Source: Paraburkholderia sp. UYCP14C | GTDB lineage: Bacteria; Pseudomonadota; Gammaproteobacteria; Burkholderiales; Burkholderiaceae | Length of the DNA: 64,000 nt | Direction: 5' to 3' | NCBI RefSeq assembly: GCF_004197395.1 | Contig: NZ_SELS01000008.1 | Span: forward strand, 124,001-188,000 | Shown: positions 54,127 through 63,866 of the stretch, one piece after another | How positions within the stretch are numbered: position 1 is the first letter of the stretch | Layout: each line of letters starts with the position of its first letter | Program-made: the position numbers and the translations under genes | The notes under the pieces: generated by a model | What the model was told of the DNA's origin: nothing | The model's input: the letters and a program-made list of their open reading frames with translations, nothing else | Database searches by the model: none

Positions 54127-55767
54127 ATGACTGGCTTCAGTAACTGGCAAAACCCCTATCCGACGCAACGTCTGCCCGTGTTCGCACGCAATATCGTGTC
54201 GACTTCGCACCCGCTCGCCGCGCAGGCCGGGCTGCGCATGCTGTGGAAGGGCGGCAATGCCGTCGATGCCGCCATCGCCGCGGCCGCCGCGATCACGGTG
54301 GTCGAGCCGGTGTCGTGCGGCCTGGGCGGCGACGCGTTCGCGCTCGTGTGGGACGGCAAGAAGCTGCATGGTCTGAACGCGTCGGGCGTGTCGCCGGCGG
54401 CGTGGAACGTCGATTACTTCAAGCGCAAATACGGCGAGGAAAACGGTCTCGCGAAGCAGCCGAAGCGCGGCTGGGATGCCGTCACGGTGCCGGGCGTGAT
54501 CGCCGGCTGGGAAGCGTTGCATCAGAAGTTCGGCAAGCTGCCGTTCGCCGACCTGATGGAGCCGGCCATCGAGATCGCCGAGCGCGGTCACGCGGTGGCG
54601 AGCATCGTCGCGTACAAATGGGCGAATGCGATTCCCGAACTGAAGGACCAGCCGGGCTTCGCGCAGACCTTCATGCCGCGCGGCCGCGCGCCCGAGGTCA
54701 GCGAGCTGGTGCGCTTCCCCGGTCACGCGAAGACGCTGCGCCTGCTCGCCGAGCAAGGCCCGCGCGCGTACTACGAAGGCGAGATCGCCGAACGTATCGC
54801 CGCGTTCGCGCGTGAAGGCGGCGCCGCGCTGAACGCCGACGATCTGCGCAACTACCGCGCGGACTGGGTCGAGCCGATCGGCAAGGACTATCGCGGCTAC
54901 ACCGTGCATGAGATTCCGCCGAACGGCCAGGGCATCGCGGCGCTGGTGGCGCTGGGCATCCTCGAAAAGTTCGACGTGAAGTCGCTGAAGGTCGACAGCG
55001 TCGAGTCGCAGCATCTGCAGATCGAAGCGATGAAGCTCGCGTTTGCCGACCTGTACCGCTACGTCGCCGATCCGCGCTCGATGGAAGTCACGCCCGAGCA
55101 GATGCTCGACGACGCGTATCTGACATCGCGCGCGAAGCTGATCGACCCGAAGCGCGCGACGCACTTCGACTTCGGCATGCCGAAGGCGGGCGGCACGATC
55201 TACATGTCGGCTGCGGACGAAAACGGCATGATGGTCAGCTTCATCCAGTCGAACTACATGGGCTTCGGCTCGGGTGTGGTGGTGCCGGACAGCGGCATCG
55301 CGCTGCAGAACCGCGGCTGCGGCTTCTCGATGGATCCGAAGTCGCCGAACGTCGTCGAGGGCGGCAAGCGGCCGTTCCACACGATCATTCCGGCGTTCCT
55401 CACGCAGCAGGTCAACGGCCAGCAGGAAGCGGTGATGAGCTTCGGCGTGATGGGCGGCGACATGCAGCCGCAAGGCCATCTGCAAACGGTGGTGCGCATG
55501 CTCGACTACGGCCAGCAGCCGCAGGCCGCGTGCGATGCGCCGCGCTGGAAGGTCAACCGCGACTTCACGGTCGATATCGAGTCGACGCTCGACCCGAAGA
55601 CCACCGAGGGCCTGCAGAAGCTCGGCCACACGATCAAGTCGGTCGACGATCCGTACATGGACTTCGGCTCCGGCCAGTTCATCTGGAAGCTCGATCGCAA
55701 CGAGCCGGAGCGCGGCTACGTGGCGGCTAGCGACAGCCGCCGCGACGGACTCGCCGCCGGTTTCTAG
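54127..55767 (+). CDS. Gamma-glutamyltransferase family protein
   Basis: This N-terminal-nucleophile hydrolase of 546 residues normally self-cleaves to activate a Thr. The candidate nucleophile is Thr357 in the KAGGTIYMSAADENG segment, which aligns with Thr391 of E. coli GGT, and the PDSGIALQNRGCGFS stretch follows. No signal peptide is visible, unlike E. coli GGT, so it is probably cytoplasmic and may hydrolyse gamma-glutamyl compounds taken up from outside. An MHS transporter gene follows 187 bp later. Its relatives include YwrD-type enzymes with unclear substrates. Confidence 0.85.
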   Translation: MTGFSNWQNPYPTQRLPVFARNIVSTSHPLAAQAGLRMLWKGGNAVDAAIAAAAAITVVEPVSCGLGGDAFALVWDGKKLHGLNASGVSPAAWNVDYFKRKYGEENGLAKQPKRGWDAVTVPGVIAGWEALHQKFGKLPFADLMEPAIEIAERGHAVASIVAYKWANAIPELKDQPGFAQTFMPRGRAPEVSELVRFPGHAKTLRLLAEQGPRAYYEGEIAERIAAFAREGGAALNADDLRNYRADWVEPIGKDYRGYTVHEIPPNGQGIAALVALGILEKFDVKSLKVDSVESQHLQIEAMKLAFADLYRYVADPRSMEVTPEQMLDDAYLTSRAKLIDPKRATHFDFGMPKAGGTIYMSAADENGMMVSFIQSNYMGFGSGVVVPDSGIALQNRGCGFSMDPKSPNVVEGGKRPFHTIIPAFLTQQVNGQQEAVMSFGVMGGDMQPQGHLQTVVRMLDYGQQPQAACDAPRWKVNRDFTVDIESTLDPKTTEGLQKLGHTIKSVDDPYMDFGSGQFIWKLDRNEPERGYVAASDSRRDGLAAGF

Positions 55768-55954
55768 GCCGCAACGAAACAACGCCCGGAGCCGAGGTCC
55801 GCGCAGCAACCTGGCTCCCGGCACGCAGGCAGACAACACGCAAGCCGCGGCATCCCGCATGCCGCGCTCTTGCGCGCCCGCGGCGCCCCCTCGCTGACGC
55901 AGGCGGCGCCGCACTTACAACACATATCACGCAGCAAACCAGCAGGAGACCATC

Positions 55955-57325
55955 ATGAACACCACCGCGTCGCATGCGACGACCGCTTCCCCTCACGCCG
56001 CGCCGCTTTCGAAAGCGATGGTGCGGCGGATCGTTTTTTCGTCGTCGATCGGTAACGCGCTCGAGTGGTTCGACTTCCTGGTCTACGGCTACTTCGCGAC
56101 GATCATCGCGAAACAGTTCTTCCCGATGCAGGACGAATGGTTGTCCACGCTGCTCGCGATCGCCACCTTCGGCATCTCGTTCCTGATGCGCCCGCTCGGC
56201 GCGATCGTGCTCGGCGTGTACGGCGACCGCAAGGGCCGCAAGGCGGCGCTCACGCTCGCGATCGCGCTGATGATGATCGGTACTTTCACGATGGCCGTGA
56301 TGCCGCCGTTTTCGTCGATCGGTCTCCTGGCGCCGCTGCTGGTGCTGCTCGCGCGGCTCGTGCAGGGCTTCGCGGTCGGCGGCGAGTTCGGCAGCGCGAC
56401 CGCGTTCATGGTCGAACACAGCGCGACGCGGCGCGGCTACTACGCAAGCTGGCAGTTCGCGAGCCAGGGTCTCGCGGCGATCACCGCGGCGGCGTTCGGT
56501 TCACTGCTGACCGCGTGGCTGCCGGCCGAGCATCTGAACAGCTGGGGCTGGCGCGTGCCGTTCGTGTTCGGTCTGCTGGTCGGGCCGGTCGGCTACTACA
56601 TCCGCTCGCATCTCGACGAGACGCCCGAATTCCTCGCCATGCGTGAAGAACGCGCGGCGAGCGAGGCGGCCGGCGAGCACAAGGTCGTGAACGAAACGAA
56701 GGACGCGTCGTTCTCGAATCACTGGGTCAACCTGCTGCTCGCGATCGGCATCGTTGCGCAGTCGACGGTCGGCGTGTACGTGCTGCAGCTCTACATGCCG
56801 CTCTATGCGGTCAAGCAGCTGCATATGGCGGCCGCCGCGTCGTTCGGCGTGGTCGTGCTGAACGGCGGCATGCAGTTCATCTTCTCGCCGATCATGGGCG
56901 CGCTGTCCGATCGCATCGGCCGCATTCGCATCATGCTGACCACGTCGATCCTGATGGGCCTGCTGATCTATCCGATGTTCGCCTGGCTTCAGACCCACCC
57001 GACGATCGGCTGGCTGCTCGTGCTGCAAGGCGTCGCCGGTATCTTCAAGGCCTCTTACTCGGGACCGATGCCCGCTCTGATGTCGGAGATCTTCCCGACC
57101 CAGGTGCGCTCGACAGGCCTTTCAATCGGTTACAGCATCGGCGTGACGATCTTCGGCGGCTTTGCGCCGACCATCGTCGAAACCTTCATTCATTTGACCG
57201 GCGACAAACTCGCGCCGAGTTATTACGTGCTGCTTGCGGCGGTGTTGTCGGGCGTGTCGCTGATCATCGTCGCGCTGCGCATGCGTCGGGTGCCTGCAGT
57301 CCCGGGCGAAGTACAACCTGCCTGA
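55955..57325 (+). CDS. MHS-family MFS transporter
   Basis: The 456-residue membrane protein is of the metabolite:H+ symporter family (KgtP/ProP group), seen in SIGNALEWFDFLVYGYFATIIAKQFFP and LRPLGAIVLGVYGDRKGRKAAL, with 12 predicted helices. Substrates in this family are organic acids, amino acids or betaines. It follows the gamma-glutamyltransferase gene and could supply its substrate, but this is a guess. The start has AGGAG at a normal distance. Confidence 0.88.
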   Translation: MNTTASHATTASPHAAPLSKAMVRRIVFSSSIGNALEWFDFLVYGYFATIIAKQFFPMQDEWLSTLLAIATFGISFLMRPLGAIVLGVYGDRKGRKAALTLAIALMMIGTFTMAVMPPFSSIGLLAPLLVLLARLVQGFAVGGEFGSATAFMVEHSATRRGYYASWQFASQGLAAITAAAFGSLLTAWLPAEHLNSWGWRVPFVFGLLVGPVGYYIRSHLDETPEFLAMREERAASEAAGEHKVVNETKDASFSNHWVNLLLAIGIVAQSTVGVYVLQLYMPLYAVKQLHMAAAASFGVVVLNGGMQFIFSPIMGALSDRIGRIRIMLTTSILMGLLIYPMFAWLQTHPTIGWLLVLQGVAGIFKASYSGPMPALMSEIFPTQVRSTGLSIGYSIGVTIFGGFAPTIVETFIHLTGDKLAPSYYVLLAAVLSGVSLIIVALRMRRVPAVPGEVQPA

Positions 57326-57441
57326 GGGCGTGGGAGCCCGCTAAGGGGGCGCCGCGGGGTCAGCCGATGGACCCCGCCGATGGACCCGCCGGGCGGCACC
57401 TGCCCGGGCCGCCAACCCCGCCGGGCCTGACATCTGTACGT

Positions 57442-57470
57442 AAAGCCAGCCTTTTGGGCTGGCTTTTTTT
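57442..57470 (+). terminator. Terminator after the MHS transporter gene
   Basis: AAAGCCAGCC (57442-57451) pairs with GGCTGGCTTT (57457-57466) around TTTTG and continues in T. The following 240 bp up to 57712 show no gene or clear promoter. Confidence 0.9.
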
Positions 57471-57712
57471 TATCTCGTGCACGACGTTTTAATACGTTGG
57501 AAGATTTCGACTATCTTGGAATCGGAACTGCGTCGAGGCGGCATGGTCTGTGCTGTGTGATCTGCATGGTCGGATATCTCCGGCTAACATGCAGAGTACA
57601 AGGGCCCAACTCTAATTCACGGCGTTGTATCCGACACGCAGAAACATCATGGCGAGCGCGGGGGCAGTTGCGAAGAACTCCACGGGTCGGTACAGCATGG
57701 GAGCAAGACACG

Positions 57713-58540
57713 ATGCACACAGAGCTGAAGCATGTCATGCCCTGGCGGATCGAGGACATCGATCTGACGCGCATTGACCGGCAGAAGGCCGCGGCCAACG
57801 AAGACCTGCTGCTGTTGCTGTGCGCGGCTTCGTTCATCGAAAGCGGCACCGATCTCTACACCAGCAATCTGAGTACGTTTTTCAACGACGACCCCGAGGT
57901 CTCGGCCTGGCTCAACCACGAGTGGGAGCCCGAGGAAATGCAGCACGGCCGGGCGCTGAAGACCTATATCGCGTATGTATGGCCCGAGTTCGACTGGGAC
58001 ACCGCGTTCCGCAATTTCATGGGCGAGTATTCGCTGACATGCTCGGTCGAGGATTTCGAAAAGACCCGCGCGCTCGAGATGGTCGCGCGTTGCGTCGTCG
58101 AAACGGGCACCGCGACACTGTATCGCGCGATCAACGAGTGCTCGGACGAAGCCGTGCTCAAGCAGATCACCGACAACATCCGCACCGACGAAGTCCGTCA
58201 CTACAAGCACTTTTTCAAGTACTTCAAGAAGTACAACCGGATCGAGGGCAACGGCCGGCTCGCGGTGCTCGGCGCGTTGATGCGTCGTGTGATGGAGATC
58301 AAGAACGAAGATTCGGAGATCGCGTTGCGGCACGTGTTCGCGATTCGCTATCCGGAGCGCGTGCACGACTCCGCGTATAACCGCGAGCGCGCCGCGCGCA
58401 TCAATAAGCTGGTGCGGCGCAATCTGTCCGCCGACATGTGCATCAAGATGCTGCTCAAGCCGCTCGATCTGCCTGCGCGCATTCAGCCTGGCGTGCATTA
58501 CCCGCTCGCGAAGATCACTCAGCACGTGTTCTTTCGGTGA
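57713..58540 (+). CDS. Ferritin-like diiron protein
   Basis: The 275-residue all-helical protein has two ExxH elements in the order expected for a ferritin-like diiron site: EPEEMQHGRAL near residue 65 and TDEVRHYKHFFKYF near residue 163, with acidic residues in intervening helices. It resembles the ferritin-like, AurF/acyl-ACP-desaturase-type superfamily, but no reaction can be named. The start at 57713 follows GGAG at a proper distance. The longer reading adds 72 unconserved residues. It stands alone between two terminators. Confidence 0.75.
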   Translation: MHTELKHVMPWRIEDIDLTRIDRQKAAANEDLLLLLCAASFIESGTDLYTSNLSTFFNDDPEVSAWLNHEWEPEEMQHGRALKTYIAYVWPEFDWDTAFRNFMGEYSLTCSVEDFEKTRALEMVARCVVETGTATLYRAINECSDEAVLKQITDNIRTDEVRHYKHFFKYFKKYNRIEGNGRLAVLGALMRRVMEIKNEDSEIALRHVFAIRYPERVHDSAYNRERAARINKLVRRNLSADMCIKMLLKPLDLPARIQPGVHYPLAKITQHVFFR

Positions 58541-58575
58541 GCCTTCTATGGACCCGCCGAAGAGAAACAGGAAGC

Positions 58576-58606
58576 AAAGCCCGCTGACGCGGGCTTTGGT
58601 CTTTTA
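58576..58606 (+). terminator. Terminator-like hairpin after the ferritin-like gene
   Basis: AAAGCCCGC (58576-58584) pairs with GCGGGCTTT (58589-58597) around TGAC, with only a short T stretch (CTTTT) after two G. Confidence 0.6.
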
Positions 58607-58651
58607 GAGGCATGATTGAGCTTTGCTGACTACTTCGACTGGACCGATGAC

Positions 58652-59185
58652 ATGAGCGATTCCTCTTCCGCATCCGGGTCCGCGCGTCCGCTCGAACAGA
58701 ACGTGTTCGACGAATGGCCGGCCAACGTGCGCGCGTTGTTCGACGGTTCGTCGCTGGCGGACAAGGCGGGCTTCACCGCGTCGCTGCTGAGCGTCGATGC
58801 GAACGGCCACGTGCGCACCTCGCTGCTGAGCGTCGGCGAACTCTACGCACCCGACTCGCGCACGCTGTGCATCGCGCTATGGCCGCAGGCGCGCGCGGCG
58901 CGCGCGATCTCTCAAAGCGGGCGCGCGGCGTTGAGCTTCGTCTGCGATGAGGCGTTCTATCAGGTGCAATTGGGTGTCGCGCCGCTGCCTGGCGTTACCG
59001 GCGACGACAGCGGCCTCGTCTATCTGCTCGGCTCGATCGACACGGCGGAGGCGCAAAGCGTCCGTTATGCGCGCCTGACGGGCGGCATCACATTCGAGTT
59101 GCAGGGGGAGGGGAGTGAGGTGCTCGAACGATGGGAACAGCAGGTCGAGCATTTGAAGCGGGCCGCCGCCGCGAGCAGCCGTTAG
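58652..59185 (+). CDS. Flavin-split-barrel-like protein (pyridoxamine-oxidase-like)
   Basis: The 177-residue protein has the pattern TASLLSVDANGHVRTSLLSVGELYAPDSRTLCIALWPQARAARAISQSGRAALSFV, which fits the FMN-binding split-barrel fold of the pyridoxamine-phosphate-oxidase group. Enzyme activity and cofactor are unproven. A TTG 12 codons upstream is possible as start. It is divergent in function from neighbours and not in an evident operon. Confidence 0.7.
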   Translation: MSDSSSASGSARPLEQNVFDEWPANVRALFDGSSLADKAGFTASLLSVDANGHVRTSLLSVGELYAPDSRTLCIALWPQARAARAISQSGRAALSFVCDEAFYQVQLGVAPLPGVTGDDSGLVYLLGSIDTAEAQSVRYARLTGGITFELQGEGSEVLERWEQQVEHLKRAAAASSR

Positions 59186-59244
59186 TCTTCGAGCAGTGAA
59201 GCGCTAACGGCTGATCGAACGGCAGCCTTCAGACACAGCGACGC

Positions 59245-60834
59245 TTAACGGCCGCGCTCGCCGTTGCGCGACGGTTGCGCGCTGCGCGGCGCATCGTTGC
59301 GCTTCGCACCGCCGCCGAGCAGTGCGCCCGGATTGCCGCCGTTGTGCGAACGATTGCCCTGCGGCTTGCGCGGGGCATGATGCGCGGCACCGCCATCATG
59401 TGCCGCCGTGCGCGGGCGATCGTCGTGACGCTGCGCCTCGCGACGCGGCTGCCCACCGTTGCCGGCCGGCTTCGCGCCTTGCGGGCGCGGAGCGGGCTGA
59501 CCGTTCGATGCACGCTGACCCGTGCCCTGTCCCGAACGCTGAGCGGAGCCTTGAGCCGCGCTTTTTGCCGGCTTCGCCGATGCGCCGCCACCCGCACCCG
59601 CGCCATCACGACGCCCCGTAGCTTGTCCCTGGCGCGGCGAACGCCCGCCGCCGCCGCCCTGGCCGCGTCGCTGGATCGGCTCAGGCTTCGCGGTCGGGTC
59701 CGGCTCGAAACCGGCGATCACTTCCTGCGGGACCGGACGCTTGATCAGCTTCTCGATGTCCTTCAGCAACTGCAGTTCGTCGACGCACACGAGCGACACC
59801 GCCTCGCCCGTCGCGCCCGCGCGCCCGGTGCGGCCGATGCGGTGCACGTAGTCTTCCGGCACGTTCGGCAGATCGAAGTTGACCACGTGCGGCAGTTGAT
59901 CGATATCGATGCCGCGTGCGGCGATGTCGGTCGCGACCAGCACTTGCAGCGTACCGTCCTTGAACTCCGCGAGCGCGCGCGTGCGCGCCGACTGGCTCTT
60001 GTTGCCGTGGATCGCGAGCGCGCTGATGCCGTCCTTCGTCAGCTGCTCGGCGAGGCGATTCGCGCCGTGCTTGGTGCGCGTGAACACGAGCACCTGGAAC
60101 CAGTTGTGCTGACGGATCAGATGCGTGAGCAGCTCGCGCTTGCGGTCGCGATCGACCGGGTGAATCTTCTGCGCGACCGTTTCGGCGGTCGTATTGCGGC
60201 GCGCGACTTCGATCAGCGCCGGCGAGTCGAGCAGGCTGTCGGCGAGCGCCTTGATCTCGTCGGAGAAGGTCGCCGAGAACAGCAGGTTCTGACGCTTCGG
60301 CGGCAGCTTCGCGAGCACGCGCTTGATGTCGTGGATGAAGCCCATGTCGAGCATGCGGTCGGCTTCGTCGAGCACGAGGATCTCGAGATGCGACAGGTCG
60401 ATGGTCTTCTGCTGCATATGATCGAGCAGACGGCCCGGCGTCGCGACGACGATATCGATGCCGCGCTTCAACGCATCGATCTGCGGATTGATGCCGACGC
60501 CGCCGAACATCACGGTCGACTTCAGCTTCAGATATTTGCCGTACGCACGCACGCTTTCTTCGACCTGGGCGGCCAGTTCGCGCGTTGGCGTGAGGATCAG
60601 CGCGCGCACCACGCGCTTGCCGCCGGCCGCCGGCGACATCGAATCGAGGCGCTGCAGGATCGGTAGCGTGAAACCGGCGGTCTTGCCGGTGCCGGTTTGC
60701 GCGCCGGCGAGCAGATCGCCGCCGTTGAGCACGGCCGGGATCGCCTGAGTCTGGATCGGAGTCGGGCTGGTGTAGCCGAGTTCATTGACAGCACGGACCA
60801 GCGGTTCGGACAAGCCGAGGGAATCAAAAGACAT
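59245..60834 (-). CDS. rhlE: DEAD-box RNA helicase RhlE
   Basis: This ATP-dependent RNA helicase has 529 residues. The Q motif lies in [13 protein letters not shown], motif I is AQTGTGKT, motif II DEAD ([13 protein letters not shown]), motif III SAT, motif [12 protein letters not shown]. The C-terminal 130 residues are a low-complexity tail rich in Gly, Gln, Arg and Pro, typical of RhlE in this group and likely to bind RNA non-specifically or promote condensates. The start at 60834 ([12 protein letters not shown]) is family-like. Confidence 0.95.
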   Translation of the reverse strand: MSFDSLGLSEPLVRAVNELGYTSPTPIQTQAIPAVLNGGDLLAGAQTGTGKTAGFTLPILQRLDSMSPAAGGKRVVRALILTPTRELAAQVEESVRAYGKYLKLKSTVMFGGVGINPQIDALKRGIDIVVATPGRLLDHMQQKTIDLSHLEILVLDEADRMLDMGFIHDIKRVLAKLPPKRQNLLFSATFSDEIKALADSLLDSPALIEVARRNTTAETVAQKIHPVDRDRKRELLTHLIRQHNWFQVLVFTRTKHGANRLAEQLTKDGISALAIHGNKSQSARTRALAEFKDGTLQVLVATDIAARGIDIDQLPHVVNFDLPNVPEDYVHRIGRTGRAGATGEAVSLVCVDELQLLKDIEKLIKRPVPQEVIAGFEPDPTAKPEPIQRRGQGGGGGRSPRQGQATGRRDGAGAGGGASAKPAKSAAQGSAQRSGQGTGQRASNGQPAPRPQGAKPAGNGGQPRREAQRHDDRPRTAAHDGGAAHHAPRKPQGNRSHNGGNPGALLGGGAKRNDAPRSAQPSRNGERGR

Positions 60835-61058
60835 AAAAGCTCTTTGCAATGCAGTTTCGCGAACGGCCCCGCTGGGCCCAACGGACCCCAACGCGGAAAA
60901 CCAGCGCGGCATCGACACGCCCGCATGGCGTGTGCGAGGCCGAAGCCCGGTTCCGTTCACGGAGAAATCGGCGGCACGCTCACAGATGTGCCGAATGTTT
61001 CAACGCGCTATGCAGACACGTCGACTGGCCTTAAGTTGCAATTCGTCGCCGTGGAATG

Positions 61059-61697
61059 TCACGCGACATAGCGCGCGACACTGACGAATTGACACAGACT
61101 GCCCGCCAGTACGAACAGGTGCCAGATACCATGTCCGTGGCGGATGCGCTCGTCGTTGATGAAGAAATAGATGCCGGCGCTATAGATGACGCCGCCGGCC
61201 ACGAGCCACGCGGTCCCCGCGGCCGGCAGAGCCTGCACCAGCGGGTGGACGGCTACGAGCGCGAGCCATCCCATCAACACATACAGCACCATCGACACGC
61301 TGCGGGTGCGTCGCCCGAGCGTGAGTTCCTGCACGATGCCGAGGGCAGCGAGCCCCCAGCTCACGCCGAAGAGCGACCAGCCCCACGGTCCACGCAACGT
61401 GACGAGCGTGAACGGCGTGTAGCTGCCGGCGATCAGCAGGTAGATCGCCGAATGATCGCATTTCTGCAGAATCGACTTCAGACGCGGATGACTGACGCTG
61501 TGATACAGCGTCGAAATCGCGTACAGCACGAACAGCATCGCACCATACACGCTGAAGCTGACGACCTTGTACGCGTCGCCGTCGAGCGCGCCCATCGTGA
61601 CGAGCGCCGCCAGCCCCACCACCGACAGCACGGCGCCGACGAGGTGGGTGATGCTGTTCAAACGCTCACCAAAGGGCACGACTCTTTCCTCCTGCAC
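61059..61697 (-). CDS. Hemolysin III/PAQR family membrane protein
   Basis: The 212-residue protein has seven predicted transmembrane segments and belongs to the HlyIII family, which is related to PAQR receptors. Family signatures include NSITHLVGAVLS near the N-terminus, LYHSVSHP, CDHSAIYLLIAGSYTP and the C-terminal HGIWHLFVLAGS with candidate metal ligands. Hemolysis has been shown for only a few members, so the name is historical. Confidence 0.88.
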   Translation of the reverse strand: MQEERVVPFGERLNSITHLVGAVLSVVGLAALVTMGALDGDAYKVVSFSVYGAMLFVLYAISTLYHSVSHPRLKSILQKCDHSAIYLLIAGSYTPFTLVTLRGPWGWSLFGVSWGLAALGIVQELTLGRRTRSVSMVLYVLMGWLALVAVHPLVQALPAAGTAWLVAGGVIYSAGIYFFINDERIRHGHGIWHLFVLAGSLCQFVSVARYVA

Positions 61698-61750
61698 GGT
61701 CCCGCGAAGGCGACCACCAACACAAACAGGCCCACATGATACCGGTCCTG

Positions 61751-61792
61751 AAAAAACGAAGGGCGCGGCCGCGAATTTCGCAGGCCGCGCCC
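61751..61792 (-). terminator. Terminator of the cytochrome c genes
   Basis: GGGCGCGGCC (61761-61770) pairs with GGCCGCGCCC (61783-61792). On the minus strand the stem is followed by TTCG and six T. Confidence 0.85.
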
Positions 61793-61811
61793 GGGGTGCG
61801 TCAAACCCTGC

Positions 61812-63113
61812 TTAGTCGAGCGGCGCCGAACGCAGCTCGGCCACTTGCTGCGGCGACACGGCCGTGCCGTGGTTGCCCCAGGACATACGGATGTACGTCA
61901 CGACCGCCGCGACTTCCTGATTCGACAGAGCCTGCGCGAACGGCGGCATGCCGTACGGGTGCGGGTTCGCTTCCGTGCTCGGCGGATAACCGCCGTTCAG
62001 CACCATGCGGATCGGGTTGACCGCCGACGGCATCTGGATCGACGGGTTGTTCGCGAGCGGCGGGAACGCCGGCGGCTGGCCGAGACCATTTTCCGCGTGG
62101 CACTTCGCGCAGTTGTCAGCGTAGATCTTCTGACCTTGCTTCAACAGTTCGCCGCCGAACTTTTCCGAGGTTTCGAGCTGCAGCTGTTCCGGTGCTTCGC
62201 TCTTCTGCGGAATCGTCTTCAGATACGTCGCCATCGCGTTGATGTCTTCGGTCGACAGATACTGCAGGCTGTTGTGAACCACTTCGGCCATCGGACCGAA
62301 CACCGCGCCGCGGTTCGACACGCCGGTCTTCAGCAGATCGGCGATGTCCTTCAGGTCCCAGTCGCCGAGGCCGGCTTCACGGTTCGACGTCAGCGAGGGC
62401 GCGTACCAGTTCTGCAACGGAATCAGACCGCCCGCGAACGCCGCCGAGTTGACCGGGCCGCCCATCGCGTTGATCGACGTGTGGCACATGCCGCAGTGGC
62501 CGAGGCCTTCGACCAGATACGCACCGCGGTTCCATTCGACCGACTTGGTCGGATCCGGCTTGAACTCGCCTTCACGGAAGAACAGCGTGCGCCAGCCGAT
62601 CAGCATGTTGCGCTGGTTGAACGGGAATTTCAGTTCGTGCGGACGGCTCGGCACGTTGACCGGCGTGACCGAGCGCAGGTACGCGTAGATCGCGTCCGAG
62701 TCGGCGCGCGTGACCTTCGTGTAGCTCGTGAACGGGAAGCCCGGATAGAGCAGGCTGCCGTCTTTCGAGCGACCGGTGTGCATCGCGCGATAGAAGTCGT
62801 CCTGGGTCCACTTGCCGATGCCGTACTGGTCGTCAGGCGTGATGTTCGGCGTGAACATCGTGCCGAACGGCGTGGCCATCGGCAGGCCGCCCGCGAACGG
62901 CTGGCCGCCGCGCACCGTGTGGCAGGCGATACAGTCGCCGGCGCGGGCGAGGTACTCGCCCTTCTTGATCAGGTCGGCCTGGTCGGCGGGCGTTGCCGCC
63001 ACGGCCACGCCGCTGCTATGCAGATGGTCGCCGCCCGACCACAGGACGGGAACGAGTGCGGCGGCCGCGACCACGACGACTGCCGAGAGGGCGAACAAAG
63101 ACTTGCGTTTCAT
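61812..63113 (-). CDS. Triheme cytochrome c (alcohol-dehydrogenase-subunit type)
   Basis: The 433-residue protein has a signal peptide (MKRKSLFALSAVVVVAAAALVPVLW) and three CxxCH heme sites (CIACH near residue 61, CGMCH near 209 and CAKCH near 339), each with a distal Met candidate. Three-heme proteins of this kind are the electron-accepting subunit of membrane alcohol, gluconate or sorbitol dehydrogenases. No dehydrogenase subunit is visible here, so its partner lies outside the window or elsewhere. The upstream cytochrome gene precedes it on the same strand. Confidence 0.9.
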   Translation of the reverse strand: MKRKSLFALSAVVVVAAAALVPVLWSGGDHLHSSGVAVAATPADQADLIKKGEYLARAGDCIACHTVRGGQPFAGGLPMATPFGTMFTPNITPDDQYGIGKWTQDDFYRAMHTGRSKDGSLLYPGFPFTSYTKVTRADSDAIYAYLRSVTPVNVPSRPHELKFPFNQRNMLIGWRTLFFREGEFKPDPTKSVEWNRGAYLVEGLGHCGMCHTSINAMGGPVNSAAFAGGLIPLQNWYAPSLTSNREAGLGDWDLKDIADLLKTGVSNRGAVFGPMAEVVHNSLQYLSTEDINAMATYLKTIPQKSEAPEQLQLETSEKFGGELLKQGQKIYADNCAKCHAENGLGQPPAFPPLANNPSIQMPSAVNPIRMVLNGGYPPSTEANPHPYGMPPFAQALSNQEVAAVVTYIRMSWGNHGTAVSPQQVAELRSAPLD

Positions 63114-63134
63114 TTGAATGTCTCTCCCGGCGCC

Positions 63135-63866
63135 TTATTGCGGTTCGCTGCCGCAGGCAAGCGGAGTCTTCAAGGAGCGGGCCGGAGCCGGCACGGGGTT
63201 TTGCGGAGCCTGCTGCGTGGAAAGCCAGGCCGCGACGGCGTTCACGTCTTCGTCGGACAGGCGCGTCGCGATGGTGTGCATGCAGTCCGGCGCGATTGCG
63301 CGACGCGTGCCCGAACGCCATGAGCCGAGCTGCGCGCTGATGTAGTCGGCATGCAGGCCGACGAGACCCGGGATTGCCGGTTCCATACCGGTCAACGCCT
63401 TGCCGTGGCAGGCCGCGCAAGCGGGCACCTGCTTCGCGGCATCGCCGTGCAGCACGATCTCCTGACCGCGTGCGAGCGTGGCGGGCGAGACCGTCGGCTT
63501 GGCCGGCGTCGGATACGGCGGGCGCTGCTGCGAGAAGAACGTGGCGATCTGATGCAGGTAGTCGTCGGAAAGATACGTGACGAGGTAGTTCATCGGCGGG
63601 TACTTGCGGTGCCCATCACGGAAATTCTGCAGCTGATTGAACAGATATCCCGCCGGCTTGCCCGCGAGACGCGGGAAGTAGTCGTTGTCGGTACCTTGCC
63701 CATGCGAGCCGTGGCAGGCCGTGCAGCCTTGCACGCGCGCTTCCATCGTGTCGGGGGCCTTCGGTTGGGTCTGCGCTTTCGCAGCGCTATAGACACCCGC
63801 GGAGCCGATCAGCAGAAGGGCAAGCAACGGGCGGAAGAGGCGTCTTGAAGACACGCGTAACTCCAT
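63135..63866 (-). CDS. Diheme cytochrome c (c4-like)
   Basis: The 243-residue protein has a signal peptide in residues 1-32 (RLFRPLLALLLIGSAGVYSAAKA) and two heme sites (CTACH near residue 48, CAACH near 148), each with a following Met ligand region. It looks like a cytochrome c4 family electron carrier. It is followed 21 bp later by the triheme cytochrome, so the two form an operon. The start at 63866 was chosen because the longer reading lacks signal-peptide character. Confidence 0.88.
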   Translation of the reverse strand: MELRVSSRRLFRPLLALLLIGSAGVYSAAKAQTQPKAPDTMEARVQGCTACHGSHGQGTDNDYFPRLAGKPAGYLFNQLQNFRDGHRKYPPMNYLVTYLSDDYLHQIATFFSQQRPPYPTPAKPTVSPATLARGQEIVLHGDAAKQVPACAACHGKALTGMEPAIPGLVGLHADYISAQLGSWRSGTRRAIAPDCMHTIATRLSDEDVNAVAAWLSTQQAPQNPVPAPARSLKTPLACGSEPQ

